DNA from: JBCDBD01 sp039184335
GTDB lineage: Bacteria; Bacteroidota; Bacteroidia; Flavobacteriales; Flavobacteriaceae
DNA length: 64,000 nucleotides
NCBI GenBank assembly: GCA_039184335.1
Contig: JBCDBD010000002.1
Location: 1 to 64,000 of the forward strand
Direction of reading: 5' to 3'
Below, in pieces: positions 27,764-35,696 of the stretch. The notes under the pieces were generated by a model. That model worked only from the letters and a program-made list of their open reading frames with translations, was not told the origin of the DNA and did no database searches. Both the position numbers and the translations under genes were made by a program. Within the stretch, counting starts at the first letter, position 1; every line of letters starts with the position of its first letter.

Positions 27764-29065
27764 ATGTCTGAATCAAAGTCTAAATCATGGTTGCAACGGT
27801 TGAAAGATGAAAGTTGGGAAGCAGAACTACTGGTGTCAGCAGTGGCAATTTATGGTATCTTTCAGTCGTTCGCATTCGTAGACCACTTTATAAATTTTCT
27901 GATAAACAAACTTAGTGAATCGCAATACCTGATAGGATATTTTATTGCATTTACAGGACTTCTGGCATTTAGCATTTTAGCGACAATGTTTGTAATTCAC
28001 TTTATATTACGCTCATACTGGATAGGTCTTGTTGGCCTAAATTCTGTTTTTCCTGATTATAGCTTAAAAGACAGTGCCTACTCAGAGACCTACACCAAAA
28101 AAATGATGCTATACTTACCAAAACTGACCAATAGTATTGAAAAGATTGATGAACTGTGCAGCGTTATTTTTTCGGTTGCCTTTACCCTTTTGGGCATTTA
28201 TATGTATGTAGCCGCAACTAGCACATTATACCTCTTTTTGTTCAACATGCTCAAGGATGTTGTTCCTTCAGAACTGCTCTTTATCCCCCTTGTCATCATT
28301 ACCTTGACGCTCTTGCTACAGTCTCTTCTGAATATTATTGCCAATATCAAAAAGTTCAAGTCAAATGTTCGCATTCAGAATCTATTTTTTCAAACTGTCA
28401 AAGTAGGCAGTTTACTCATTTGGGGACCAATGGCCAAAAACTTTTTGCAGGTAAGTATGATTTTTGGTTCAAACTTCAAAAGAAAAAAGAATATTGTTGT
28501 TTTGGTGCTTTTATTTTTTATAACTGGAGCGGGACTGTCTGGATTTCAAGCGCAAAAAACCAATTTATTTTATTTATTAAGGTCCTTTAAAACAGAAGAT
28601 CACACTAAAGGCAGCCCCTATTTTTATGCATCCAACAATCAGAACAGGACTTTTTTACTTGCACCCGAGATAGATTCAGATATAGTCAATGGCCAAGTCA
28701 TAAAACTGTTCATCCCAATATTTGACAATGAGCTTAGTGATTTTGAAAAAATCTGTGGCATTGAAAAATCTGGAATATCATCTAAAAAAGAGGATACTGA
28801 AATCCAGTTTCTACGAGAAGCTTACTTATCATGTTATCAAGAAAACCATCTACTGCACATCGATGGAAAAAAAATTTCACCCCAATTTGTCAAATATGAC
28901 CATCAGACAACAGGGCAGTTTGGTATTCTAGGTTATCTCAATCTAGACGGATTGGAAAACGGGCCACACTCCCTAAGAATAACCAAAAAAAATGGTGCAA
29001 AAAGCAAAAAACAATGGGATATCGCCTTCTACTATTATGAAAGTCCCTACAAGATATTAGCCTAA
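27764..29065 (+). CDS. Unrecognised polytopic membrane protein
   Basis: I do not recognise this 433-residue protein. It starts with a polar, Ser/Lys-rich segment, then has about five or six membrane helices (roughly residues 22-45, 60-85, 130-155, 165-190, 215-235 and 245-262). A C-terminal soluble region of about 165 residues follows, with two cysteines (CGIEKSG and LSCYQEN), and would face the periplasm or cytoplasm depending on helix count. The AT content is higher than in the flanking genes. It sits between the glycosylasparaginase gene and polA, all on the plus strand, with gaps above 100 bases. No function is proposed. Confidence 0.75.
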   Translation: MSESKSKSWLQRLKDESWEAELLVSAVAIYGIFQSFAFVDHFINFLINKLSESQYLIGYFIAFTGLLAFSILATMFVIHFILRSYWIGLVGLNSVFPDYSLKDSAYSETYTKKMMLYLPKLTNSIEKIDELCSVIFSVAFTLLGIYMYVAATSTLYLFLFNMLKDVVPSELLFIPLVIITLTLLLQSLLNIIANIKKFKSNVRIQNLFFQTVKVGSLLIWGPMAKNFLQVSMIFGSNFKRKKNIVVLVLLFFITGAGLSGFQAQKTNLFYLLRSFKTEDHTKGSPYFYASNNQNRTFLLAPEIDSDIVNGQVIKLFIPIFDNELSDFEKICGIEKSGISSKKEDTEIQFLREAYLSCYQENHLLHIDGKKISPQFVKYDHQTTGQFGILGYLNLDGLENGPHSLRITKKNGAKSKKQWDIAFYYYESPYKILA

Positions 29066-29174
29066 GTTTTGTACAAAAAAAATTATGGCAATGGATGGAC
29101 CACCTCTTTTTGGTACTTTTAAATCGAAACAACAGTTCATTTGGTGCTAAAACCGATGCTATCAACAAAAAACC

Positions 29175-32009
29175 ATGCCTGATCAAAAACGACTCTTTCT
29201 TCTAGATGCCTATGCTTTGATTTTTAGAGGATACTATGCCTTGATCAAAAACCCTCGAATCAATTCCAAAGGTATGGACACCAGTGCCATTATGGGCTTT
29301 ATAAACTCCCTTTTCGATGTCATCAAACGTGAACGGCCCGACCATTTGGCCGTAGCTTTTGATAAGGGGGGAAGCGTGGAGCGCACAGCACTTTTTGAAG
29401 AGTACAAAGCCAATCGCGACGAAACACCTGATGCCATTCGTGTTGCCGTACCCTACATTCAAGAAATATTGAAGGCCATGAAAATACCGGTTGTGGAACT
29501 GGAAGGTTATGAGGCCGATGACTTGATCGGCACCCTTGCCAAACAGGCCGAAAAAGAAAACTATAAGGTCTTCATGGTCACCCCTGACAAAGATTTTGGA
29601 CAGCTGGTCAGCAATAACATCTTTATGTACCGCCCTGCACGTATGGGTAACGGTATTGAAATATGGGGTATTCCCGAAGTTCAAAAACGTTTTGGTGTAG
29701 AGCGACCAGAACAGGTCATCGACTACCTTGGCATGATGGGTGATGCCAGTGATAACATTCCCGGATTACCAGGAGTTGGCGACAAGACTGCCAAAAAGTT
29801 CTTGGCCGATTTCGGATCCATGGAAGGTTTGTTGTCCAACACGGATCAACTCAAAGGTAAAATGAAGGAAAAGGTAGAAGGAAATGCCGAATTGGGAAGA
29901 CTTTCACGAAAATTGGCTGAAATCAAAACAGATTGTGACGTTTCCTTTGATGCCAAAGATTTTGAGGTATCTGTGCCTAATGCTGAAAAAGTCCAGGAAA
30001 TTTTTGAGGAATTGGAATTTCGAAGACTGAAAGAACAATTTATCAAAATTTTTTCAGGTGAGGCAGAAGCATCGGTACAAGTAACCGGCACCAAAATTGC
30101 ACAACAAGAAACAAAGGTAGCGGGCAGTGGTCAGTTTACCCTGTTTGGCGATGACCCTGCGGAAGCACCAACTACCATAAAAGATACCAATAGTCGAAAT
30201 ACCATTTCAGATATACCCCATTTTTACCAAACCATCCAAAATGGATTGGGCATACAATTGTTCACAGAAAAATTGCTGCAACAAAAATCGGTGTGTTTTG
30301 ATACAGAAACCACTTCTATCAATCCGTTGGAGGCTGAATTGGTCGGCATTGCCTTTAGTTGGAAGGCAGGAAAAGGATTCTATGTTCCGTTTCCTGATGA
30401 CAGGTCAAAAGCCAAGGAGCTTGTGGAACAGCTACGACCTTTCTTTGAAGCAGAGAATATCGAAAAGATAGGGCAAAACCTGAAATACGATATTAAGGTG
30501 ATGCAGAACTATGGCATCGAGGTCAAGGGAAAGCTTTTCGATACCATGCTGGCACATTACTTGATCAATCCTGATATGCGGCATAATATGGACGTACTCG
30601 CTGAAACCTACCTTAACTATACCCCAGTTTCGATTACGGCATTAATTGGAAAGAAAGGGAAAAACCAGTTGAGTATGCGCCAAGTGCCCATAGAAAAACA
30701 GACTGAATACGCCGTTGAAGATGCAGATATCACCTTACAGTTGGCCCATCATTTTCGGCCTGAACTGATTGCCGCAAAAACGGAACGCCTTTTTCAAGAC
30801 ATTGAAGTGCCCCTGCTTCTGGTATTGGCCGATATGGAACGTGAAGGGATCAATCTTGATGAGCTCTTTTTAAATGACCTGTCAAAAGAATTGGACAAGG
30901 ACATCAGTACCTTGAAAGCAAAGATTTATGAACAAGCTGGAGAACAGTTCAATATTGCCTCACCCAAACAGTTGGGCGACATTCTATTTGGAAGGCTAAA
31001 ACTGGTCGATAAACCCAAAAAAACCAAGACCGGACAATACTCTACCTCAGAAGAGGTATTGTCGTATTTGGCCAAAGACCATGAGATCATTCAAAATGTA
31101 TTGGATTACCGTGGTTTGACCAAATTGAAAAGCACCTATGTCGATGCACTGCCCAACGAGGTTCAGCAACACAGTGGCCGCGTACATACCGACTACATGC
31201 AAACAGTGGCCGCCACAGGCCGTTTGAGCAGCAACAACCCCAATCTACAGAACATTCCCATTCGTACCGAAAGGGGACGACAGGTGCGCAAGGCCTTTAT
31301 TCCAAGAGATGATGACCATGTGTTACTGGCAGCAGACTATTCCCAAATCGAGTTGCGTATCATTGCCGCCTTGAGCGAAGAGACCACTATGATCGAAGCC
31401 TTTAAAAATGGAGATGACATTCATGCCACCACGGCCTCAAAAGTATTCAACGTATCCATTGAAAACGTCACCCGCGAACAACGAAGTAATGCCAAGACCG
31501 TAAATTTTGGCATCATCTATGGGGTATCTGCATTTGGACTTAGCAACCAGACCGATCTTAGCCGTTCAGAGGCAAAAGAACTGATCGACAACTATTATAA
31601 AACATATCCGAAGCTTAGAAAATACATGGGTGAACAGGTCGATTTTGCACGGGACCATGGCTATGTACAGACCATACTTGGCCGTCGACGCTATTTAAAA
31701 GACATCAATGCAGGCAACCAGGTGGTGCGTGGTGCCGCAGAACGCAACGCTGTCAATGCCCCCATTCAAGGTAGTGCCGCTGATATCATCAAAATTGCAA
31801 TGATCAACATCCATAAGAAGCTTACAGCTGGCAACTATAAGACCAAAATGTTATTGCAAGTACATGATGAACTGGTATTTGATTGCTACAAGCCTGAACT
31901 GGAAGAGATGAAAGAACTTGTTAAAACCGAAATGGAAAATGCCTACCCTCTTCAGGTACCTCTTGATGTAGAAGTGGGTATTGGCCAAAACTGGTTAGAG
32001 GCACATTAA
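29175..32009 (+). CDS. polA: DNA polymerase I
   Basis: This is the repair and Okazaki-fragment-processing polymerase. The 944-residue protein has all three domains: an N-terminal 5' nuclease (about 1-290, with LLDAYALIFRGYYAL and GYEADDLIGTLA), a 3'-5' proofreading exonuclease (about 370-560, with the catalytic FDTETTS and a later YAVEDADITLQL), and the polymerase domain (about 580-944, with AADYSQIELRIIAALS and QVHDELVFD). Exonuclease acidic residues look intact, so proofreading is probably active, unlike in Thermus. A terminator directly follows the stop. Confidence 0.98.
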   Translation: MPDQKRLFLLDAYALIFRGYYALIKNPRINSKGMDTSAIMGFINSLFDVIKRERPDHLAVAFDKGGSVERTALFEEYKANRDETPDAIRVAVPYIQEILKAMKIPVVELEGYEADDLIGTLAKQAEKENYKVFMVTPDKDFGQLVSNNIFMYRPARMGNGIEIWGIPEVQKRFGVERPEQVIDYLGMMGDASDNIPGLPGVGDKTAKKFLADFGSMEGLLSNTDQLKGKMKEKVEGNAELGRLSRKLAEIKTDCDVSFDAKDFEVSVPNAEKVQEIFEELEFRRLKEQFIKIFSGEAEASVQVTGTKIAQQETKVAGSGQFTLFGDDPAEAPTTIKDTNSRNTISDIPHFYQTIQNGLGIQLFTEKLLQQKSVCFDTETTSINPLEAELVGIAFSWKAGKGFYVPFPDDRSKAKELVEQLRPFFEAENIEKIGQNLKYDIKVMQNYGIEVKGKLFDTMLAHYLINPDMRHNMDVLAETYLNYTPVSITALIGKKGKNQLSMRQVPIEKQTEYAVEDADITLQLAHHFRPELIAAKTERLFQDIEVPLLLVLADMEREGINLDELFLNDLSKELDKDISTLKAKIYEQAGEQFNIASPKQLGDILFGRLKLVDKPKKTKTGQYSTSEEVLSYLAKDHEIIQNVLDYRGLTKLKSTYVDALPNEVQQHSGRVHTDYMQTVAATGRLSSNNPNLQNIPIRTERGRQVRKAFIPRDDDHVLLAADYSQIELRIIAALSEETTMIEAFKNGDDIHATTASKVFNVSIENVTREQRSNAKTVNFGIIYGVSAFGLSNQTDLSRSEAKELIDNYYKTYPKLRKYMGEQVDFARDHGYVQTILGRRRYLKDINAGNQVVRGAAERNAVNAPIQGSAADIIKIAMINIHKKLTAGNYKTKMLLQVHDELVFDCYKPELEEMKELVKTEMENAYPLQVPLDVEVGIGQNWLEAH

Positions 32010-32032
32010 AAAAGCACCCATTGGGTGCTTTT
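32010..32032. terminator. Terminator after polA, possibly bidirectional
   Basis: AAAAGCACCCATTGGGTGCTTTT forms an eleven-pair stem when its A and T flanks are included. It directly follows the polA stop. Its symmetry means it could also end the minus-strand small ORF at 32057-32206. Confidence 0.85.
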
Positions 32033-32056
32033 GTATCATAATGGGTTATTTTTAGC

Positions 32057-32206
32057 TTACCAACCCAAAGCCAACTTAAACTTTGGTTTTCTTTCTTTTT
32101 GCACCTTTGCCTCCTTAGCGCGTGCCTCTTTTTCTGCATGGATATACAAATCCAAGGAAAATGGATAAGTTTGCCCCATACCGGGATAATACACTAACTT
32201 TTTCAT
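32057..32206 (-). CDS. Possible 49-residue basic protein
   Basis: This short frame begins MKKLVYYPGMGQTYPFSLDL and continues with a charged helix (AEKEARAKEAKVQ) and a basic end. I do not recognise a family. Support for it being real: the start context gives a protein-like amphipathic composition, a near-consensus -7 element (CATCTTTG, one mismatch to TAnnTTTG) lies about 40 bases upstream on the same strand, and the downstream polA terminator is symmetric. Evidence against: it is short and next to decayed insertion-sequence DNA. Confidence 0.4.
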   Translation of the reverse strand: MKKLVYYPGMGQTYPFSLDLYIHAEKEARAKEAKVQKERKPKFKLALGW

Positions 32207-32309
32207 ACGAATGGTTTTTTGAACAATGAAGCAGCAAAGATGCATGGAATAGTTGGTATGATATCTCATTGACACTACCCAATTTCTATGTTATTTTAAC
32301 CCGAAAGGG

Positions 32310-33060
32310 AATGGATCAAAAATGGGTCAATTCTAACGGATAAAGAGCTGGCACATATCGCAAAAGTAATGGAAAGCTGTAGTTTTATGCGTTAGTGGAA
32401 AAAATTCAGGAAGCGCTTGACCTTCTTCTTTAACGTGGGTTCGACATAAGAACACAACGTTAATGTTGGTTTTCGGCAATTTTGGAAAGGCACAGTGAGA
32501 AACTGGACTTTTCCAGTGTATATCTTGAAGGAAGCCACACCCCGGTCATTCATGGTCGCGAGGCAGTGGACTACCAAGGAAGGAAGAAACGCAAGACCAT
32601 CAACGCACTTTATCTTAACGATATAGGCAGGAATCCCCTTGGCCATCTCTGAACCAGTTGCCGGTAACCATAACGATCTGTTTGAGATTGAAGTGCAGTT
32701 TGAAGCGATCACCGCTACCCTTGACAGGCCAGATATAAGCACGAATGGACTGTTCCTAATGTAGATGTAAGATTTGACACCAAAGATTTCAGGTAGGCAT
32801 GCGCTACCAAGAAAATAAACGCCAACATATGTTTTAACAAACGAAACGGAACTCTCAAATAAAGAGATGAATACTTTGACCAGAAACTATATGATGAAAG
32901 ATATGCCGTCGAGCGCACCAACGCTTGGATGGACAGTTTTCGGTCGCTGCTCAATAGATTCGATACAACTGTCGAGAGCTGGAAAGGGTTTAACTATATG
33001 TCATTCATTGACTTGTTGCTAAGAAAAACCAAACTAAAAAAATTTAATGAGTTGATATAA
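32310..33060 (+). pseudogene. Decayed IS5-like DDE transposase
   Basis: Pieces of a transposase appear in different plus-strand frames, broken by several stops and frameshifts. Recognisable pieces are LEGSHTPVIHGREAVDYQGR near 32525-32585, then a frame change and AISEPVAGNHNDLFEIEV, then DVRFDTKDFR near 32765, and an intact C-terminal end with YAVERTNAWMDSFRSLLNRF near 32900-32960. In related Bacteroidota transposases the first fragment carries DGSHTP; here the Asp is Glu. I found no clear terminal inverted repeats. This explains most of the stretch between polA and the SdpI-like gene; the bases 32207-32309 hold only the -7-like element described for the small ORF. Confidence 0.82.
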
Positions 33061-33064
33061 GTAT

Positions 33065-33457
33065 ATGCTTACTTTATTTTTTGAATTATATAAAAAATGT
33101 ATAATTTCCTACAAAAATATTTTGTTAGAATCTTTTGTATTACCAATTGCCCTGATGATAATATCGATTTTATGGATAGTGTATCCTCCGAAAAATCGAA
33201 ATTATATATATGGTTATAGAACCAGCACGAGTTTGAAGAATAATGAAAACTGGCACTATGCCAATTTTATTGCAAGCAGGACTTTACTTACTCTAAGTAT
33301 AGTGATAATACTTATTCATACTACAGCTTTCATAATGGCTATAGATGCAACGAATTCATTAATAAACCTATTAATGATTAGTTATATCATAATTTCCTTT
33401 GCTGTTATTCCAATTACAGAAATCTCCCTGCACGTTCACCTTAAATTCAAAAAGTAA
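33065..33457 (+). CDS. SdpI/YhfL-like small membrane protein
   Basis: This 130-residue, AT-rich gene encodes a protein with three or four hydrophobic helices (about residues 22-40, 75-100 and 103-122). Between helices it carries the family signature YPPKNRNYIYGYRTSTSLKN followed by NENWHYANF, typical of SdpI-type proteins. SdpI is the immunity factor against the SdpC toxin in Bacillus; most homologues have unknown roles. The start lies four bases after the decayed transposase ends. Base composition is clearly more AT-rich than in the neighbours, suggesting acquisition with the insertion element. Confidence 0.7.
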   Translation: MLTLFFELYKKCIISYKNILLESFVLPIALMIISILWIVYPPKNRNYIYGYRTSTSLKNNENWHYANFIASRTLLTLSIVIILIHTTAFIMAIDATNSLINLLMISYIIISFAVIPITEISLHVHLKFKK

Positions 33458-33526
33458 AATATGAAATTAATTAAACGTTACTCAAAAGGCATTTCTATTC
33501 TTCTAGCTAGGCTCAAGGCGATGTAT

Positions 33527-33591
33527 GCCGAGCGCAGTCGAGACCTTATTAAAAGTTGTCATTTAAAAAGCTTCTCGACGGCACTCGAGGC
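33527..33591. repeat. Imperfect inverted repeat in an intergenic region
   Basis: The arm GCCGAGCGCAGTCGAGA (33527-33543) and the arm TCTCGACGGCACTCGAGGC (33573-33591) are imperfect reverse complements separated by 29 AT-rich bases. Arms of the type GAGCGCAGTCGA recur between genes in many Bacteroidota genomes, so this may be a dispersed intergenic repeat. It occupies the 316-base gap between the SdpI-like gene and the esterase-like gene; the rest of that gap shows nothing else I can name. Confidence 0.6.
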
Positions 33592-33773
33592 GACAATTAC
33601 CCTGTTTTCAGGCATTTACCCTAAAACACCTATCTTTTTAAATCAGACCCATGTTATTTAGCATGTACTTCTTAAGGTAGGTTTCTTTCGATGTTGTGGT
33701 TAAACATCTGTTAAATGTTTTGGGGGTCAAGCCCTTTTAAAAAAACTTACGGCCCCAATCAATTTATGACCCA

Positions 33774-35015
33774 ATGAGATTACATGCCAAAGGGCTGATT
33801 GCCATAGCACTGTTTTTTTGTTCGCTACTGCTTGCCCAAGACAAAGTGGACATTGGTGAAAGACATCTTATAAAATCAGAACTATTGCAACAAAACAGGG
33901 TATTGGACATATACCTCCCAAGTTCGCACCAGACTTCCCAAAAAAAATACCCTGTTTTATTCATTTTAGACGGACAATGGCATTTTGCAAATGGTGTGGC
34001 AATTCAAAAGTCATTGCGAGTGCCCGATCGATTGCCAGAAATGATTGTCGTCGGCATACACAGCGAGAATCCATTGCGTCTTACCTTGTTTGGGAACGAA
34101 AGGGAAAAATTCCTTTCCTTTTTACAAGAAGAGGTCATTCCATATATAAATGCCAACTTTAAGGCCACTGATGAAAGAATCTTATTCGGCTGGGAAGCAG
34201 CTGCAATTTTTAGCGGATATGCCATACTGCACAAAAGCCAGTTGTTCAATGGGGCAATAATGACCAATGGAGCATATGTCACCCAACAGATGATCGAAGA
34301 ATTTTTAGAGCTCGACCCAATGGCTGAACGGTATTTGTTTATTGCCAACACCGATAAAGACATCTATTCGGTAAGAGGCAGTGATGCCTTTGCGGAACTA
34401 TTAGGGAACAAAGCTCCCGCGACCCTCATCTGGAAATATGAAAAATTCAATGATGAAATTCATGAATCACTACCTTACTTGGCATTGTACCATGGCCTGA
34501 ACCACTATTTTCACAACTACCAATCCTTGGTTTTTGCCAATATTGAAGAATTTCACAATTTGGGAGGAATACCTTACCTCAAAAGCTATTATCTAAAAAG
34601 AGGAAAGCGATTCGGTTTAGACCCAAAAATTGACAACTCGGTCAAAAACGCACTTATCTGGCTTTCATGGAACCGAGATGATTTTGAATCTTTCCAATTT
34701 TTTATGGACGCTTTCAAGGATGTTCTCACGACCAAAAGGTACACATCAGCGTATTGGCAGAATAGATTTGGCCAATTTTACCTGAAGCATGGTGATTATG
34801 AAAACGCAATACACTATTTCAAAATTGGAATTTCACAATATCCAGAGCGATCATGGCTAGCAAAAATGCATAATGGTCTAGGTAAAGCCTACTTCAAAAA
34901 AGGAAATCAAAAGCTGGCCAAATCCAATCTTAAAAAAGCCATGGAAATTGCAAGGAAAAATAAAGATGCCCAGTTTGAAGACTATAAAAAGGATTTTACC
35001 GTACTGAGAAAATAA
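33774..35015 (+). CDS. Exported esterase-D-fold protein with TPR tail, nucleophile serine replaced
   Basis: This is an exported protein (signal peptide about residues 1-22, ending LLLAQ) with an alpha/beta-hydrolase domain of the putative esterase (PF00756-like) family: NRVLDIYLPS, PVLFILDGQWHF, MIVVGIHSENP, and the His region DEIHESLPYLALYHGL. The nucleophile elbow, normally GxSxGG, reads FGWEAAAIFSG, so the catalytic Ser is Glu141. The C-terminal 90 residues form TPR-like helices (ENAIHYFKIGISQYPERSWL; AYFKKGNQKLAKSNLKKAM). It is 413 residues long and convergent with marR. It may be a non-enzymatic binding protein; the role is unknown. Confidence 0.82.
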   Translation: MRLHAKGLIAIALFFCSLLLAQDKVDIGERHLIKSELLQQNRVLDIYLPSSHQTSQKKYPVLFILDGQWHFANGVAIQKSLRVPDRLPEMIVVGIHSENPLRLTLFGNEREKFLSFLQEEVIPYINANFKATDERILFGWEAAAIFSGYAILHKSQLFNGAIMTNGAYVTQQMIEEFLELDPMAERYLFIANTDKDIYSVRGSDAFAELLGNKAPATLIWKYEKFNDEIHESLPYLALYHGLNHYFHNYQSLVFANIEEFHNLGGIPYLKSYYLKRGKRFGLDPKIDNSVKNALIWLSWNRDDFESFQFFMDAFKDVLTTKRYTSAYWQNRFGQFYLKHGDYENAIHYFKIGISQYPERSWLAKMHNGLGKAYFKKGNQKLAKSNLKKAMEIARKNKDAQFEDYKKDFTVLRK

Positions 35016-35134
35016 CCCATTTACATCTTCAGAACCAACTTCGTACTCCCCCATACCGATGCCAGCATGCATATAAAGCTTAACCTATAATTCTGTGGCC
35101 AAAGTGTGGAGCACGTGTAGAACAGCATTGGCCG

Positions 35135-35578
35135 TCATTGGCTATAGTTTGCCCCTATCTGGTCCAAGACTTTTAAAAAAGTCATAAACTCGGTAGTCTC
35201 CAATTTTTTGATTGCCTGTTTACGCAATCGGATAGCATGGGGCAAAACTTGACCCACAACTTGGATACCTGTTGTGGTCAATTCCAATTTAAAACGTTTT
35301 TGGTCTCCATCAAAGCGCGATTTAGAAAGCCAACCCTTGCGTTCAAGACCAGCGATCACCCGTGAAATGGTAGCACGATTTCTAAAGTTCAACTGTACAA
35401 TATCACGTTGTGAAGCCGCATCGCCCAACTCGTGAACTTGGTGCAATATCACCCACTGCTCAATGGTCATGTCAATGCCCAAGGTTTCAAATTGCTTCAA
35501 ATAGGCATCCTGAACCTTACGCAATACCAAGTCTAAATGAAGGCCTATTCCAGAGATTTTATCTATTTGATGGAGCAT
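35135..35578 (-). CDS. MarR family transcriptional regulator
   Basis: This 147-residue regulator of the MarR winged-helix family shows the recognition region (GDAASQRDIVQLNFRNRATI then SRVIAGLERKGWLSKS) and the wing (RFDGDQKRFKLELTTTG). MarR proteins usually repress by binding palindromes and release on phenolic ligands. It is transcribed divergently from hppD, 118 bases away. A perfect inverted repeat lies between its predicted -33 and -7 boxes, so it most likely controls itself and the tyrosine-degradation operon. The ligand is probably an aromatic intermediate, by inference. Confidence 0.9.
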   Translation of the reverse strand: MLHQIDKISGIGLHLDLVLRKVQDAYLKQFETLGIDMTIEQWVILHQVHELGDAASQRDIVQLNFRNRATISRVIAGLERKGWLSKSRFDGDQKRFKLELTTTGIQVVGQVLPHAIRLRKQAIKKLETTEFMTFLKVLDQIGANYSQ

Positions 35579-35644
35579 CAGAACTTAAAGAGGGTTTTTA
35601 ACGATAATTTTAGGTCAAAAAGGGATTTGAATTCCAAAATTACG

Positions 35645-35652
35645 TATTTTTG
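35645..35652 (+). promoter_or_regulatory. Candidate -7 element of the hppD operon
   Basis: TATTTTTG on the plus strand fits TAnnTTTG. The nearest upstream TTG (35627-35629) is 15 bases away, slightly short of the usual 17-23. The element overlaps the left arm of the candidate operator. The leader to hppD would be about 40 bases. Confidence 0.5.
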
Positions 35653-35664
35653 TTGCATCAACAA
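35650..35664. promoter_or_regulatory. Candidate MarR operator
   Basis: TTGTTG-CAT-CAACAA is a perfect six-base inverted repeat with a three-base spacer, centred in the marR-hppD divergent region. It overlaps the marR -33 and the hppD -7, so one dimer could repress both directions. MarR binding is inferred from position and symmetry. Confidence 0.55.
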
Positions 35665-35696
35665 CAATTTTTCAAGAAATACTAAAGAAAAAACCT

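Larger units (their letters stand above)
35635..35664 (-). promoter_or_regulatory. Promoter of marR
   Basis: On the minus strand TTG-N19-TAATTTTG matches the Bacteroidota consensus exactly. The inverted repeat at 35650-35664 overlaps the spacer and the -33 box, so a bound regulator would block this promoter. Confidence 0.68.

Noticed and set aside
32392..32954. Minus-strand open frames within the transposase fossil
   Set aside because: Plus-strand fragments clearly match a transposase; the minus frames are shadows of it.
33461..33661. A 66-residue plus-strand frame after the SdpI-like gene
   Set aside because: It runs straight across the inverted repeat at 33527-33591 and has no promoter, fold or family features.
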